Shown here one piece after another: positions 1 through 5,726 of a stretch of DNA of 6,931 nt; position 1 is the stretch's first letter; every line of letters begins with the position of its first letter. The position numbers and the translations under genes were made by a program. Origin of the DNA: Frankiales bacterium (GTDB lineage Bacteria; Actinomycetota; Actinomycetes; Mycobacteriales; SCTD01); assembly GCA_025966295.1 (NCBI GenBank), contig JAOPVD010000347.1:1-6931 (forward strand), read 5' to 3'. A model generated the notes under the pieces. That model saw only the letters and a program-made list of their open reading frames with translations. It searched no databases and was not told the origin of the DNA.

Positions 1-110
1 CCCGCGGCGACCGGCGGGTGCACGGGTCGGCCTGGCGGGCCGGTGAGCGGGACGGCAAGGTGGCCCGACTCGGCGAGCCCGAGCTGCGCGACCGGCGGGC
101 CCTGGGCTGA
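1..110 (+). CDS. 3' end of an unrecognised gene entering from the left edge
   Basis: Reading in the frame that starts at base 3, there are 35 stop-free codons ending in TGA at 108-110, and 33 of 35 third positions are G or C, as expected for coding sequence in this genome. The visible C-terminus is arginine- and charge-rich and ends in RDRRALG. I do not recognise the family from such a short hydrophilic tail. A stop-free run of this length is not by itself significant in GC-rich DNA, so the call rests on the GC3 pattern and on the stop sitting 95 bp ahead of the next gene. It would run in the same direction as the transpeptidase. Confidence 0.35.
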   Translation, partial: RGDRRVHGSAWRAGERDGKVARLGEPELRDRRALG

Positions 111-122
111 CCCAGCGCCGTT

Positions 123-142
123 GCCCGGAGCGCTGACCGGGC
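123..142 (+). terminator. GC-rich hairpin after the left-edge gene (weak terminator candidate)
   Basis: A perfect 6-bp inverted repeat, gcccgg at 123-128 and ccgggc at 137-142, encloses an 8-base loop shortly after the TGA at 108-110. A second 5-bp hairpin (cgcac/gtgcg, 144-157) follows. Neither has a T-run, so these are not canonical intrinsic terminators; actinobacterial terminators often lack U-tracts, but short GC inverted repeats also occur by chance in such DNA. Confidence 0.2.
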
Positions 143-160
143 GCGCACCGGCGTGCGAAC

Positions 161-180
161 GGGCACAATGGGGCACACTG
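161..180 (+). repeat. Tandem 10-bp repeat upstream of the transpeptidase gene
   Basis: gggcacaatg (161-170) is followed directly by gggcacactg (171-180), nine of ten bases identical. It lies 26 bp ahead of the preferred GTG start, in the region where the promoter should be. It could be a regulator site or a chance duplication; no clear -35/-10 pair is seen here. Confidence 0.35.
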
Positions 181-205
181 CCCGCCCCCCTTACCCGAGG
201 TGTCC

Positions 206-1423
206 GTGCTCCCGTCCCTGCGCCACGACTCCGGCCTTGCCAAGCTCGCGGTCGTGCTCGGCGTCACCGGGGCGCTGCTCGTCGGCGGCACCGGGGCGCT
301 GCTGCTGGCCGGCGACGGCAGCCCGCTGGCCGCCGCCATCGGGGGTCCCAGCCCGTCACCGGCGCCCACCGTCGGGGTGCAGTTCGCGGGTGCCCGCGGC
401 AGCACGGTCCCGTGGTCCACGCCGCTGCGCGTCACCGTGGTCGACGGCACGCTGGCGTCGGTCATCGCCCGCGGCCCGGGTGGGGTGGAGCTGGCCGGGA
501 CGATGACGCCGACCGGCTGGGCCTCGACGTCGACGCTGATCCCCGGCCGGGACTACACCGTCCGCCTCGAGGTCGTCGACGCCAACGGGGAGAGCAGCAC
601 GCAGGAGCGCACCTACCGCGCCTCCACCGCGACCGTGCTGCACGCCGCGATCGACCAGCCCGGTGCCGTCGTCGGCATCGCCCAGCCGGTCATCGTGCGC
701 TTCGACCAGAAGGTCCGCGGCCACGCCGCCCGCGCGGCCGTCCTGCAGCGGCTGCAGGTCAGCACCACGCCCGCCGTCGAGGGGGCCTGGCGCTGGTACA
801 ACAGCTTCGAGGTGCACTACCGGGCCAAGCACTACTGGCAGCCCGGCACCACGGTCAGCGTGCGGGCGAACCTGGGCCTGCTGCGCGTCCCGGGCACGGA
901 CGTGTGGGGCAGCACCGCGATCCAGAGCGGCCGCTTCACGGTCGGCTCGGCGATGGTCAGCGTCGCCGACATCGCCAAGCACACCCTCACCGTCACGAAG
1001 GACGGCAAGGTCCTACGGGTGCTGAAGATGTCGGCCGGCAGCGCCAAGTACCCGACCAAGGGCGGCGTGCACATCGTGCTGCGCAAGGAGCGGGTGCACA
1101 TGTTCGACTCCGCGACCGTCGGCATCCCGAGGTCCAGCCCGGAGGGCTACTACAAGGCCCTGCCCTGGAGCGTGCGGATCTCCAACGGCGGTGCCTTCGT
1201 GCACGCCCAGCCGGGCAGCGTCCGCTCGCAGGGCTTGCGCAACGTCAGCCACGGCTGCATCAACCTCAGCACCCGGGACGCGGAGTGGTTCTTCGGCCTG
1301 GCGAAGCGGGGCGACGTCGTCGACGTCGTCAACGCCGTCGTGCCGCCGACCCGCTGGGACGCCGGGATGGCGGACTGGAACTACTCCTGGGCGCAGTGGG
1401 CGACCGGCAACCTGGACGAGTAG
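206..1423 (+). CDS. L,D-transpeptidase, LdtMt2-like (Ig-like domains + YkuD)
   Basis: Periplasm-side peptidoglycan enzyme that would form 3-3 (mDap-mDap) cross-links from tetrapeptide stems, the carbapenem-sensitive route of mycobacteria. I prefer GTG at 206 because gagg (197-200) then has a 5-base spacing; an in-frame GTG at 200 overlaps that site and would add two residues. From 206 the protein is 405 aa: a hydrophobic anchor at about 14-35 with no cysteine, so no lipobox; a Ser/Pro linker; Ig-like domain A about 57-143; Ig-like domain B about 146-247 (contains VEGAWRWYNSFEV); YkuD domain about 252-378 with catalytic His333 (FVHAQP) and Cys351 in SHGCINLS; and a C-terminal subdomain with ADWNYSWAQW. 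Length and His-to-Cys spacing (18) match my recollection of LdtMt2 (408 aa, H336/C354). Cys351 is the only cysteine. Odd points: Ala334 follows the catalytic His where LdtMt2 has Ser, and Val305 replaces a lid tyrosine. Ends 3 bp from the stop of the opposing propeller gene. Confidence 0.93.
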   Translation: MLPSLRHDSGLAKLAVVLGVTGALLVGGTGALLLAGDGSPLAAAIGGPSPSPAPTVGVQFAGARGSTVPWSTPLRVTVVDGTLASVIARGPGGVELAGTMTPTGWASTSTLIPGRDYTVRLEVVDANGESSTQERTYRASTATVLHAAIDQPGAVVGIAQPVIVRFDQKVRGHAARAAVLQRLQVSTTPAVEGAWRWYNSFEVHYRAKHYWQPGTTVSVRANLGLLRVPGTDVWGSTAIQSGRFTVGSAMVSVADIAKHTLTVTKDGKVLRVLKMSAGSAKYPTKGGVHIVLRKERVHMFDSATVGIPRSSPEGYYKALPWSVRISNGGAFVHAQPGSVRSQGLRNVSHGCINLSTRDAEWFFGLAKRGDVVDVVNAVVPPTRWDAGMADWNYSWAQWATGNLDE

Positions 1424-1426
1424 CGG

Positions 1427-2770
1427 CTAGGCGCCCTTGACCGCGTAGATGCCGCGCAGGGTGCCGACCAGGACCAGGCCGCCGGACAGCGCCGGGGTCG
1501 CGAACCGGCTCGTCGGTCCGACCCGGAAGGCCTGCCGGACCGCGCCGTTGCTCTCGGCCAGCGCGTAGAGCACGCCGGCGCCGGGGTCCAGGGTCCACAC
1601 CACGCCCCCGCCGACGACCGGGCTGCCGACCACCTTCCGGCCGGCCTTCCAGCCGAAGGCCACCCGGTTGCCGGACACCGTGATCTTCCGGACCCCGTCG
1701 GTGCACGGCAGGTAGGCGGACGCGCCGTGCACCGCGGTGCCGCCGAACTGCTGGGCGCACGCCCCCCGCACGGTCGCGAGCGGGTGCCCGACGCCGCCGA
1801 GGTTCATCTTGTCCAGCAGGTAGCCGGTCGCGGTCTTGCCCTGGATCCAGATCCGGTTGCCGATCAGGGTGGCGCCCGAGCTGCCGAGGTCGGCGTCCAG
1901 CCGGTTGCCCAGTGCCCAGTCCGCCGGGGCGAAGAAGGAGTACCGCCGGGAGGCCTGCACCGGGCTGATGCGGTGCACCGCGTTGCCGCCGTCCCAGGCC
2001 CCGGAGGTCGCCCGGCCGTTGCCGGTGACGACGTACACGGAGGTGTCGGGCCCGACGGTCGGCCCCGACGGCTGCCACATGCCGGCCTCCCCCCTGGTCC
2101 CGGTCCGGTACGTCGTCACCCGTCCGGCGCCGAGCGGGACGGACACGACGTAGCCGTGGAAGGCGCCGCAGTCGCCGTAGTGACCGCCGTAGGTGACGAG
2201 GACCCGGCCGCGGGTCACGGTGAGGGCGCCGCGCTGGTTCTCCACCGTCGGGTCCTGGCCCCTCGGGTCCACGCTCCGGCGGTAGGTCACCTTCCCGTTG
2301 AGCGGGTCGACGCCGGTGAGGAAGTGCCGGACCCGGCCGCCGTAGACGGTGGTGACGACCGCGTAGACCCGCTTGCTGCCCGGGTCGTAGACCGGGGTGC
2401 CGGTGATGCCGAGCGGATCGACGTTGCCGCAGGGCAGCTGCGCCCTCCGGACCGGCGGCAGGTCCCGGTGCCGCCACAGCAGCCGGCCCTGCCGGCTGAA
2501 GCCGAACAGCGAGTTCCGCTCGGTGGCGACGACCACCACCCCGCGGGCCACCAGCGGGCTGGCGTAGACCGGCGCGTCCAGGGTGGCCGACCAGGCCTTG
2601 CTGAGCCGGCCGACCGGCGGCGTCGTCGGGCTGTAGCCGCTGTGGGCGAGGTCGCGGTGGTAGCGGTGCCACTCGGTCTGCACGGGCGTCGCGGCGAGCT
2701 GCGCCGGTGCCGGCGCGGGCAGTCCGACCAGCAGCGCGGCGGCCGACAGCAAGGCTGCGGAGCGCCTCAT
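1427..2770 (-). CDS. Secreted PQQ-repeat beta-propeller protein
   Basis: Predicted exported 447-aa protein made of PQQ-like beta-propeller blades. From ATG at 2770 it begins MRRSAALLSAAALLVG, a clear Sec signal with likely cleavage near residues 23-26 (PAPAPAQLA). After it comes a W-x2-Y-x2-D-x2-HSGYSP segment typical of the first blade of BamB/PQQ-dehydrogenase-like proteins. Blade-type repeats are visible, for example VYASPLVARGVVVVAT, MWQPSGPTVGP with VYVVTGNG, VVGSPVVGGGVVWTLD and FATPALSGGLVLVGTLRG near the C-terminus. Four cysteines (about 114, 201, 338, 356) could form disulfides outside the cell. There is no second catalytic domain, and I cannot say whether it binds PQQ or acts only as a scaffold. 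A GTG at 2797 would lengthen the N-terminus by nine residues, but the TANNNT box at 2777-2782 fits the ATG better. Divergent from the desaturase operon and convergent with the transpeptidase; a shared envelope role is inference only. Confidence 0.85.
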   Translation of the reverse strand: MRRSAALLSAAALLVGLPAPAPAQLAATPVQTEWHRYHRDLAHSGYSPTTPPVGRLSKAWSATLDAPVYASPLVARGVVVVATERNSLFGFSRQGRLLWRHRDLPPVRRAQLPCGNVDPLGITGTPVYDPGSKRVYAVVTTVYGGRVRHFLTGVDPLNGKVTYRRSVDPRGQDPTVENQRGALTVTRGRVLVTYGGHYGDCGAFHGYVVSVPLGAGRVTTYRTGTRGEAGMWQPSGPTVGPDTSVYVVTGNGRATSGAWDGGNAVHRISPVQASRRYSFFAPADWALGNRLDADLGSSGATLIGNRIWIQGKTATGYLLDKMNLGGVGHPLATVRGACAQQFGGTAVHGASAYLPCTDGVRKITVSGNRVAFGWKAGRKVVGSPVVGGGVVWTLDPGAGVLYALAESNGAVRQAFRVGPTSRFATPALSGGLVLVGTLRGIYAVKGA

Positions 2771-2776
2771 CGGCCG

Positions 2777-2782
2777 ACCGTA
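2777..2782 (-). promoter_or_regulatory. -10 box for a probably leaderless propeller mRNA
   Basis: On the minus strand TACGGT (TANNNT type) lies exactly six bases ahead of ATG 2770, placing the transcription start at or next to the A of the start codon. No Shine-Dalgarno is visible ahead of this ATG. No convincing -35 is seen. The same geometry recurs at the thioesterase gene. Leaderless starts with this layout are common in actinobacteria; assignment here is inference. Confidence 0.4.
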
Positions 2783-2843
2783 CGTCCGCGCCCGCACCCC
2801 TGGGTACTGCCCGACCGGCCAGAGCGAGGTGCATCACACCGGG

Positions 2844-2872
2844 CTGACAGGCCACCTACGCTGGCGTAACCT
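2844..2872 (+). promoter_or_regulatory. Promoter of the ferredoxin reductase-desaturase operon
   Basis: ctgaca at 2844-2849 (one base off the TTGACA consensus) and taacct at 2867-2872 (TANNNT) are separated by exactly 17 bp. This is the best housekeeping-type promoter in the window. Transcription would begin near 2879, giving a leader of about 30 nt that includes the Shine-Dalgarno. The -10 box straddles the junction of the first two 15-bp operator units, so a protein on the array would block RNA polymerase. Confidence 0.6.
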
Positions 2873-2900
2873 ACGGATACGTAACCTTCGGATACGTAAG
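2856..2900 (+). repeat. Three tandem 15-bp palindromic units (operator array)
   Basis: Three contiguous units with no gap: CTACGCTGGCGTAAC (2856-2870), CTACGGATACGTAAC (2871-2885) and CTTCGGATACGTAAG (2886-2900). Units 2 and 3 match at 13 of 15 positions; unit 1 matches unit 2 at 12 of 15. Each holds TACG-N4-CGTA arms (TTCG in unit 3), and the junctions form a second inverted pattern, CGTAACCTACG. The array covers the -10 box and transcription start and its last bases run into the Shine-Dalgarno. Dyad arms of this kind suit a dimeric helix-turn-helix repressor such as a TetR-family lipid regulator, but no regulator gene lies in this window, so its identity is inference. Confidence 0.75.
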
Positions 2901-2904
2901 GAGG
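2898..2904 (+). promoter_or_regulatory. Strong Shine-Dalgarno deciding the GTG 2910 start
   Basis: AAGGAGG, complementary to the 16S rRNA tail, sits 5 bases ahead of GTG 2910. Its first three bases are also the end of the third operator unit, so operator and ribosome site are fused. Confidence 0.8.
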
Positions 2905-2909
2905 ACCCG

Positions 2910-3941
2910 GTGAGTCTGCTCGACAGCCTCGTCCGGCGCGGGACCGCCCTCACGACCCCGTTCCTGCCCGACGACTACCTCGCCCTGGTGAACCCGCTCT
3001 GGGTCACGGGCGAGCTGCGCGCCCGCGTCGACGCGGTGCTGCCCGAGGCCGCCGGCGCGGCCACCCTCGTGCTCCGCCCCGGCCGGGGCTGGACCGGGCA
3101 CGCGCCCGGCCAGTACGTCGGCGTCGGGGTCGACATCGACGGTGTCCGGCACTGGCGCACCTACTCACTCACCTCGCCCGGCCGGGTCACCATCACCGTC
3201 AAGGGCCTCGGTCTGGTCTCCGAGCACCTGGTACGGCGCACCCCGGTGGGCTCGGTGCTGCGGCTGCGCCCGGCCGAGGGCGACTTCGTCTACCCGGCCA
3301 CCCCGACGCGGCCGGCACTGTTCCTCACCGCCGGCTCCGGCATCACGCCGGCGATGGGCATGCTGCGCGGCCTGGTGGCCCGCGGCCCGCTGCCCGACAT
3401 CGCGCACCTGCACTCGGCGCTGACCCGGGACGAGGTCATCTTCGGCCCCGAGCTGCGGCGCCTCGACCTGACCTACGACGGCTACCGGCTGCTGGAGCGG
3501 CACACCGAGGCGCACGGCCTGCTGCAGCTGTCCGAGCTCGACGAGCTGGTGCCCGACTGGCGCGACCGCGAGACCTGGGTGTGCGGGCCGGCCGGCCTGC
3601 TCGACGCGGTCGAGGCGCACTGGGCCACAGCCGGGCTGTCCCACCTGCTGCACGTGGAGCGGTTCGCGCCCGTCGTGGTCGGCGGCGGCTCGGAGGGCGA
3701 GGTCAGCTACACCCGGTCCGGCACCACCACCGCCACCACCCGCACCCTGCTCGATGCCGGCGAGGCCGCCGGGGTGCTCATGCCCAGCGGCTGCCGGATG
3801 GGCATCTGCTTCGGCTGCGTCGTACCGCTGCTGTCGGGCCAGGTGCGGGACACCCGCACCGGTGCCGTGCACGGCGAGCCCGGCGACCTCGTCCAGACCT
3901 GCATCTCCACGCCCGCGGGCGACTGCTCGCTCGACGTCTAG
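2910..3941 (+). CDS. Ferredoxin reductase (FAD/NAD + 2Fe-2S), desaturase electron donor
   Basis: A 343-aa flavoprotein-iron-sulfur protein that would pass electrons from NAD(P)H through FAD and a 2Fe-2S centre to the adjacent desaturase, like the Rv3230c partner of DesA3 in Mycobacterium tuberculosis. GTG 2910 is chosen because AAGGAGG (2898-2904) precedes it by 5 bases. The N-terminus has the family-like PFLPDDYLALVNPLW. The FAD domain (about 38-135) carries R83-T-Y85-S86 (RTYSLTS). The NAD(P) domain (about 136-250) has GSGITP at 142-147 and CGPAG from 225. The C-terminal plant-type 2Fe-2S domain has C295-x4-C300-x2-C303 and C331, all four ligands present. First gene of a two-gene operon; its stop is 10 bp from the next ATG. 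Regulation is likely through the operator array upstream. An upstream in-frame GTG at 2829 would translate the operator and is rejected. Confidence 0.92.
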   Translation: MSLLDSLVRRGTALTTPFLPDDYLALVNPLWVTGELRARVDAVLPEAAGAATLVLRPGRGWTGHAPGQYVGVGVDIDGVRHWRTYSLTSPGRVTITVKGLGLVSEHLVRRTPVGSVLRLRPAEGDFVYPATPTRPALFLTAGSGITPAMGMLRGLVARGPLPDIAHLHSALTRDEVIFGPELRRLDLTYDGYRLLERHTEAHGLLQLSELDELVPDWRDRETWVCGPAGLLDAVEAHWATAGLSHLLHVERFAPVVVGGGSEGEVSYTRSGTTTATTRTLLDAGEAAGVLMPSGCRMGICFGCVVPLLSGQVRDTRTGAVHGEPGDLVQTCISTPAGDCSLDV

Positions 3942-3951
3942 GAGTCCACCC

Positions 3952-5064
3952 ATGTCGTTCCCCGCCCACCTCACCGACGCCGACATCGAGGCCATCGGCC
4001 GCGAGCTCGACGCCATCCGCGACGACGTGATCGCCGACCGCGGCGCGTCCGACGCCGCCTACATCCGCAAGGTCGTGAAGGTCCACCGCCAGCTCGAGAC
4101 CGCGGCCCGCGGCACCCTGCTGCTCTCGCTGTTCCCGCCCGCGTGGCTGGCCGGCACCGCGATGCTCTCCACCGCCAAGGTGCTGGAGAACATGGAGCTC
4201 GGCCACAACATCCTGCACGGACAGTGGGACTGGATGCGTGACCCCGAGATCCACTCCACCACCTGGGACTGGGACAACGTGACGCCCGCCGAGGACTGGA
4301 AGCACAGCCACAACTACCTGCACCACACCTTCACCAACATCATCGGCAAGGACCGCGACCTGGGGTACTCGGTGCTGCGCCTGTCCGAGGACCAGAAGTG
4401 GCGGCCGCACCACCTGGTGCAGATGCCGATCAACGTCGGCCTGATGCTGCTGTTCGAGTACGGCATCGCGTTCTACGACATCGAGCTCGAGAAGGTCCTG
4501 ACCAAGCAGCTGTCGGTCAAGGACGCCGCCGGGCGGCTGGGCAAGCTCTGGAAGAAGGTCCGGCCGCAGCTGGTCAAGGACTACGTCGTGTGGCCGCTGC
4601 TGTCCGGCCCGTCCGCCCTGACCACCCTGACCGCGAACCTGACGGCCAACGTCGCGCGCAACGTGTGGACGCACACCATCATCTTCTGCGGCCACTTCCC
4701 GGACGGCGTCGCGCAGTTCTCCGAGGCCGAGACCGCCGACGAGACCCGTGGCGGCTGGTATGTCCGGCAGCTGCTCGGCTCGGCCAACCTCGAGGGCAGC
4801 GAGCTGTTCCACGTCATGACCGGCCGCCTTTCATTCCAGATCGAGCACCACCTGTTCCCGGACCTGCCGAGCAACCGGTACGGCGAGATCGCGCCGCGGG
4901 TCCAGGAGCTCTGCGAGCGCTACGGGCTGCCGTACACGACCGGTCCGCTCACCAAGCAGTACGCCACCGTCTGGCGCCGGATCGCCAAGCTCTCGCTGCC
5001 GTCGACGGCGCCGACGGCGACGCCCGCACCGGCCCGGCGTACCGGCAGGCAGGCCGCCGCCTAG
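3952..5064 (+). CDS. DesA3-like membrane fatty acyl-CoA desaturase
   Basis: A 370-aa integral-membrane di-iron desaturase that would insert a cis double bond into saturated acyl chains (stearoyl-CoA to oleoyl-CoA in the DesA3 family) using O2 and electrons from the preceding reductase. The three histidine boxes are intact: H85-x3-H89 (GHNILHGQWDW), H118/H120-x3-HH125 (HSHNYLHH), and QIEHH at 316-320; extra histidines H251 and H258 (HTIIFCGHF) fit the metal site. Hydrophobic segments lie at about 55-75, 139-158 and 223-260. The segment HGQWDWMRDPEIHSTTWDWD is strongly DesA3-like. ATG 3952 has AGGAG at 3940-3944, overlapping the reductase stop, which implies translational coupling. The C-terminus ends in a low-complexity Pro/Ala/Thr/Arg tail (about 350-370). 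It is shorter than my recollection of M. tuberculosis DesA3 (about 427 aa), mainly at the N-terminus. Substrate and double-bond position are inferred from the family. Confidence 0.93.
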   Translation: MSFPAHLTDADIEAIGRELDAIRDDVIADRGASDAAYIRKVVKVHRQLETAARGTLLLSLFPPAWLAGTAMLSTAKVLENMELGHNILHGQWDWMRDPEIHSTTWDWDNVTPAEDWKHSHNYLHHTFTNIIGKDRDLGYSVLRLSEDQKWRPHHLVQMPINVGLMLLFEYGIAFYDIELEKVLTKQLSVKDAAGRLGKLWKKVRPQLVKDYVVWPLLSGPSALTTLTANLTANVARNVWTHTIIFCGHFPDGVAQFSEAETADETRGGWYVRQLLGSANLEGSELFHVMTGRLSFQIEHHLFPDLPSNRYGEIAPRVQELCERYGLPYTTGPLTKQYATVWRRIAKLSLPSTAPTATPAPARRTGRQAAA

Positions 5065-5372
5065 TCCGGCGGTGGCAGGGGCGCGATGGGCCGGTCGACC
5101 CGCAGGTAGACGCCGATGAAGCGCAGCACCAGCGTGATGGCCGGCGCCGCGAGCAGCAGCACGAACGCGGCGAAGACGTTGTCGTGCGTGAGCAGGTACG
5201 GCACCAGCAGCGTCCAAGGGGCGCCCAGCGCGCCGAGGGCGAAGGCGACGAGCACGCCCCACGAGCTGTTGTAGAACTCCACCCCCGAGGTGGCGACCTG
5301 CGCGATGAAGACCGCCTCGAGCACCACGACGAGCAGCAGGTGGCCGAAGACCCGGTCCAGTGCCTCGCTCAT
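5061..5372 (-). CDS. Small three-helix membrane protein, unknown function
   Basis: A 103-aa hydrophobic protein starting at ATG 5372. Three membrane segments are visible at about 10-28 (HLLLVVVLEAVFIAQVA), 38-61 (WGVLVAFALGALGAPWTLLV) and 65-90 (NVFAAFVLLLAAPAITLVLR), with a short proline-rich tail ending PLPPPD. I do not recognise a named family and see no catalytic motif. Its stop (TAG, minus strand, 5063-5061) and the desaturase TAG (5062-5064) share the palindrome CTAG, so the convergent genes overlap by four bases. It starts 21 bp after the ABM-like gene on the same strand, so it is probably the last gene of that operon. The ribosome site is weak. Hydrophobicity pattern and GC3 support a real gene. 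Confidence 0.7.
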   Translation of the reverse strand: MSEALDRVFGHLLLVVVLEAVFIAQVATSGVEFYNSSWGVLVAFALGALGAPWTLLVPYLLTHDNVFAAFVLLLAAPAITLVLRFIGVYLRVDRPIAPLPPPD

Positions 5373-5393
5373 GGGCTGACGGTAGCCCCGACG

Positions 5394-5726
5394 CTAGGAG
5401 CGCTCGGGCACCGCCATCTCGCCCAGCAGCGACCAGTCGTGCTGCGGCACGACGGCGTTGATGACCTTCGGCGTCTCGGCCAGGTACGGCGGCAGCGTCT
5501 GCCGGGCCTGCTTGAAGTGCTCGGACTGGACGTGCGCACCGCCCGCGTCACCGTCGCGGAAGGCCTCGACCAGGACGTACACCGTCGGGTCCTCGATGTT
5601 GCGGGCCCAGTCGAACCACAGGCAGCCGGGCTCGCTGCGGGTCGCCTGGGTGAAGTCCGCGGCGATCTCCGGCCAGCGGTCGGCGTGCTCGGGGAGGACG
5701 CGGAAGACCGCGGTGATGAAGATCAT
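5394..5726 (-). CDS. ABM-fold protein (antibiotic biosynthesis monooxygenase/YgiN-like)
   Basis: A 110-aa single-domain protein of the dimeric alpha-beta barrel (ABM) superfamily, which includes quinol monooxygenases, haem-degrading enzymes and many proteins without known activity. Diagnostic features: MIFITAVFRVLPEHADRW strand-helix start; EPGCLWFDWARN at about 32-43; VYVLVEAFRD at 49-58; and the HVQSEHFKQA helix at 65-74 with His65 and His70 in the usual places. The ABM core occupies about 1-95, followed by a short tail ending VPERS. Its ATG (5726-5724) overlaps the TGA of the upstream 71-aa gene by one base (TGATG), a classic reinitiation arrangement. Substrate cannot be deduced; a soluble cytoplasmic role is likely since there is no signal peptide. 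Confidence 0.85.
   Translation of the reverse strand: MIFITAVFRVLPEHADRWPEIAADFTQATRSEPGCLWFDWARNIEDPTVYVLVEAFRDGDAGGAHVQSEHFKQARQTLPPYLAETPKVINAVVPQHDWSLLGEMAVPERS

Noticed and set aside
1311..1334. gacgtcgtcgacgtcgtc-type repeat near the end of the transpeptidase gene
   Set aside because: It encodes the ordinary DVVDVVNAVV strand of the YkuD domain; repetitive because of Asp/Val codon bias, not a site or terminator that can be supported.
1329..2855. Long minus-strand open frame overlapping the propeller gene
   Set aside because: Arg/Ala/Gly/Pro-rich composition typical of an out-of-frame shadow in GC-rich DNA; the overlapping frame has a signal peptide and propeller repeats.
2829..2909. 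N-terminal extension of the ferredoxin reductase from GTG 2829
   Set aside because: It would translate the promoter, the operator repeats (giving the repeated peptide NLRIRNLRIRK) and the Shine-Dalgarno; AAGGAGG clearly sets GTG 2910.
3778..4812. 344-codon minus-strand open frame antisense to the desaturase
   Set aside because: Antisense mirror of a well-supported gene; no motifs and no ribosome site of note.
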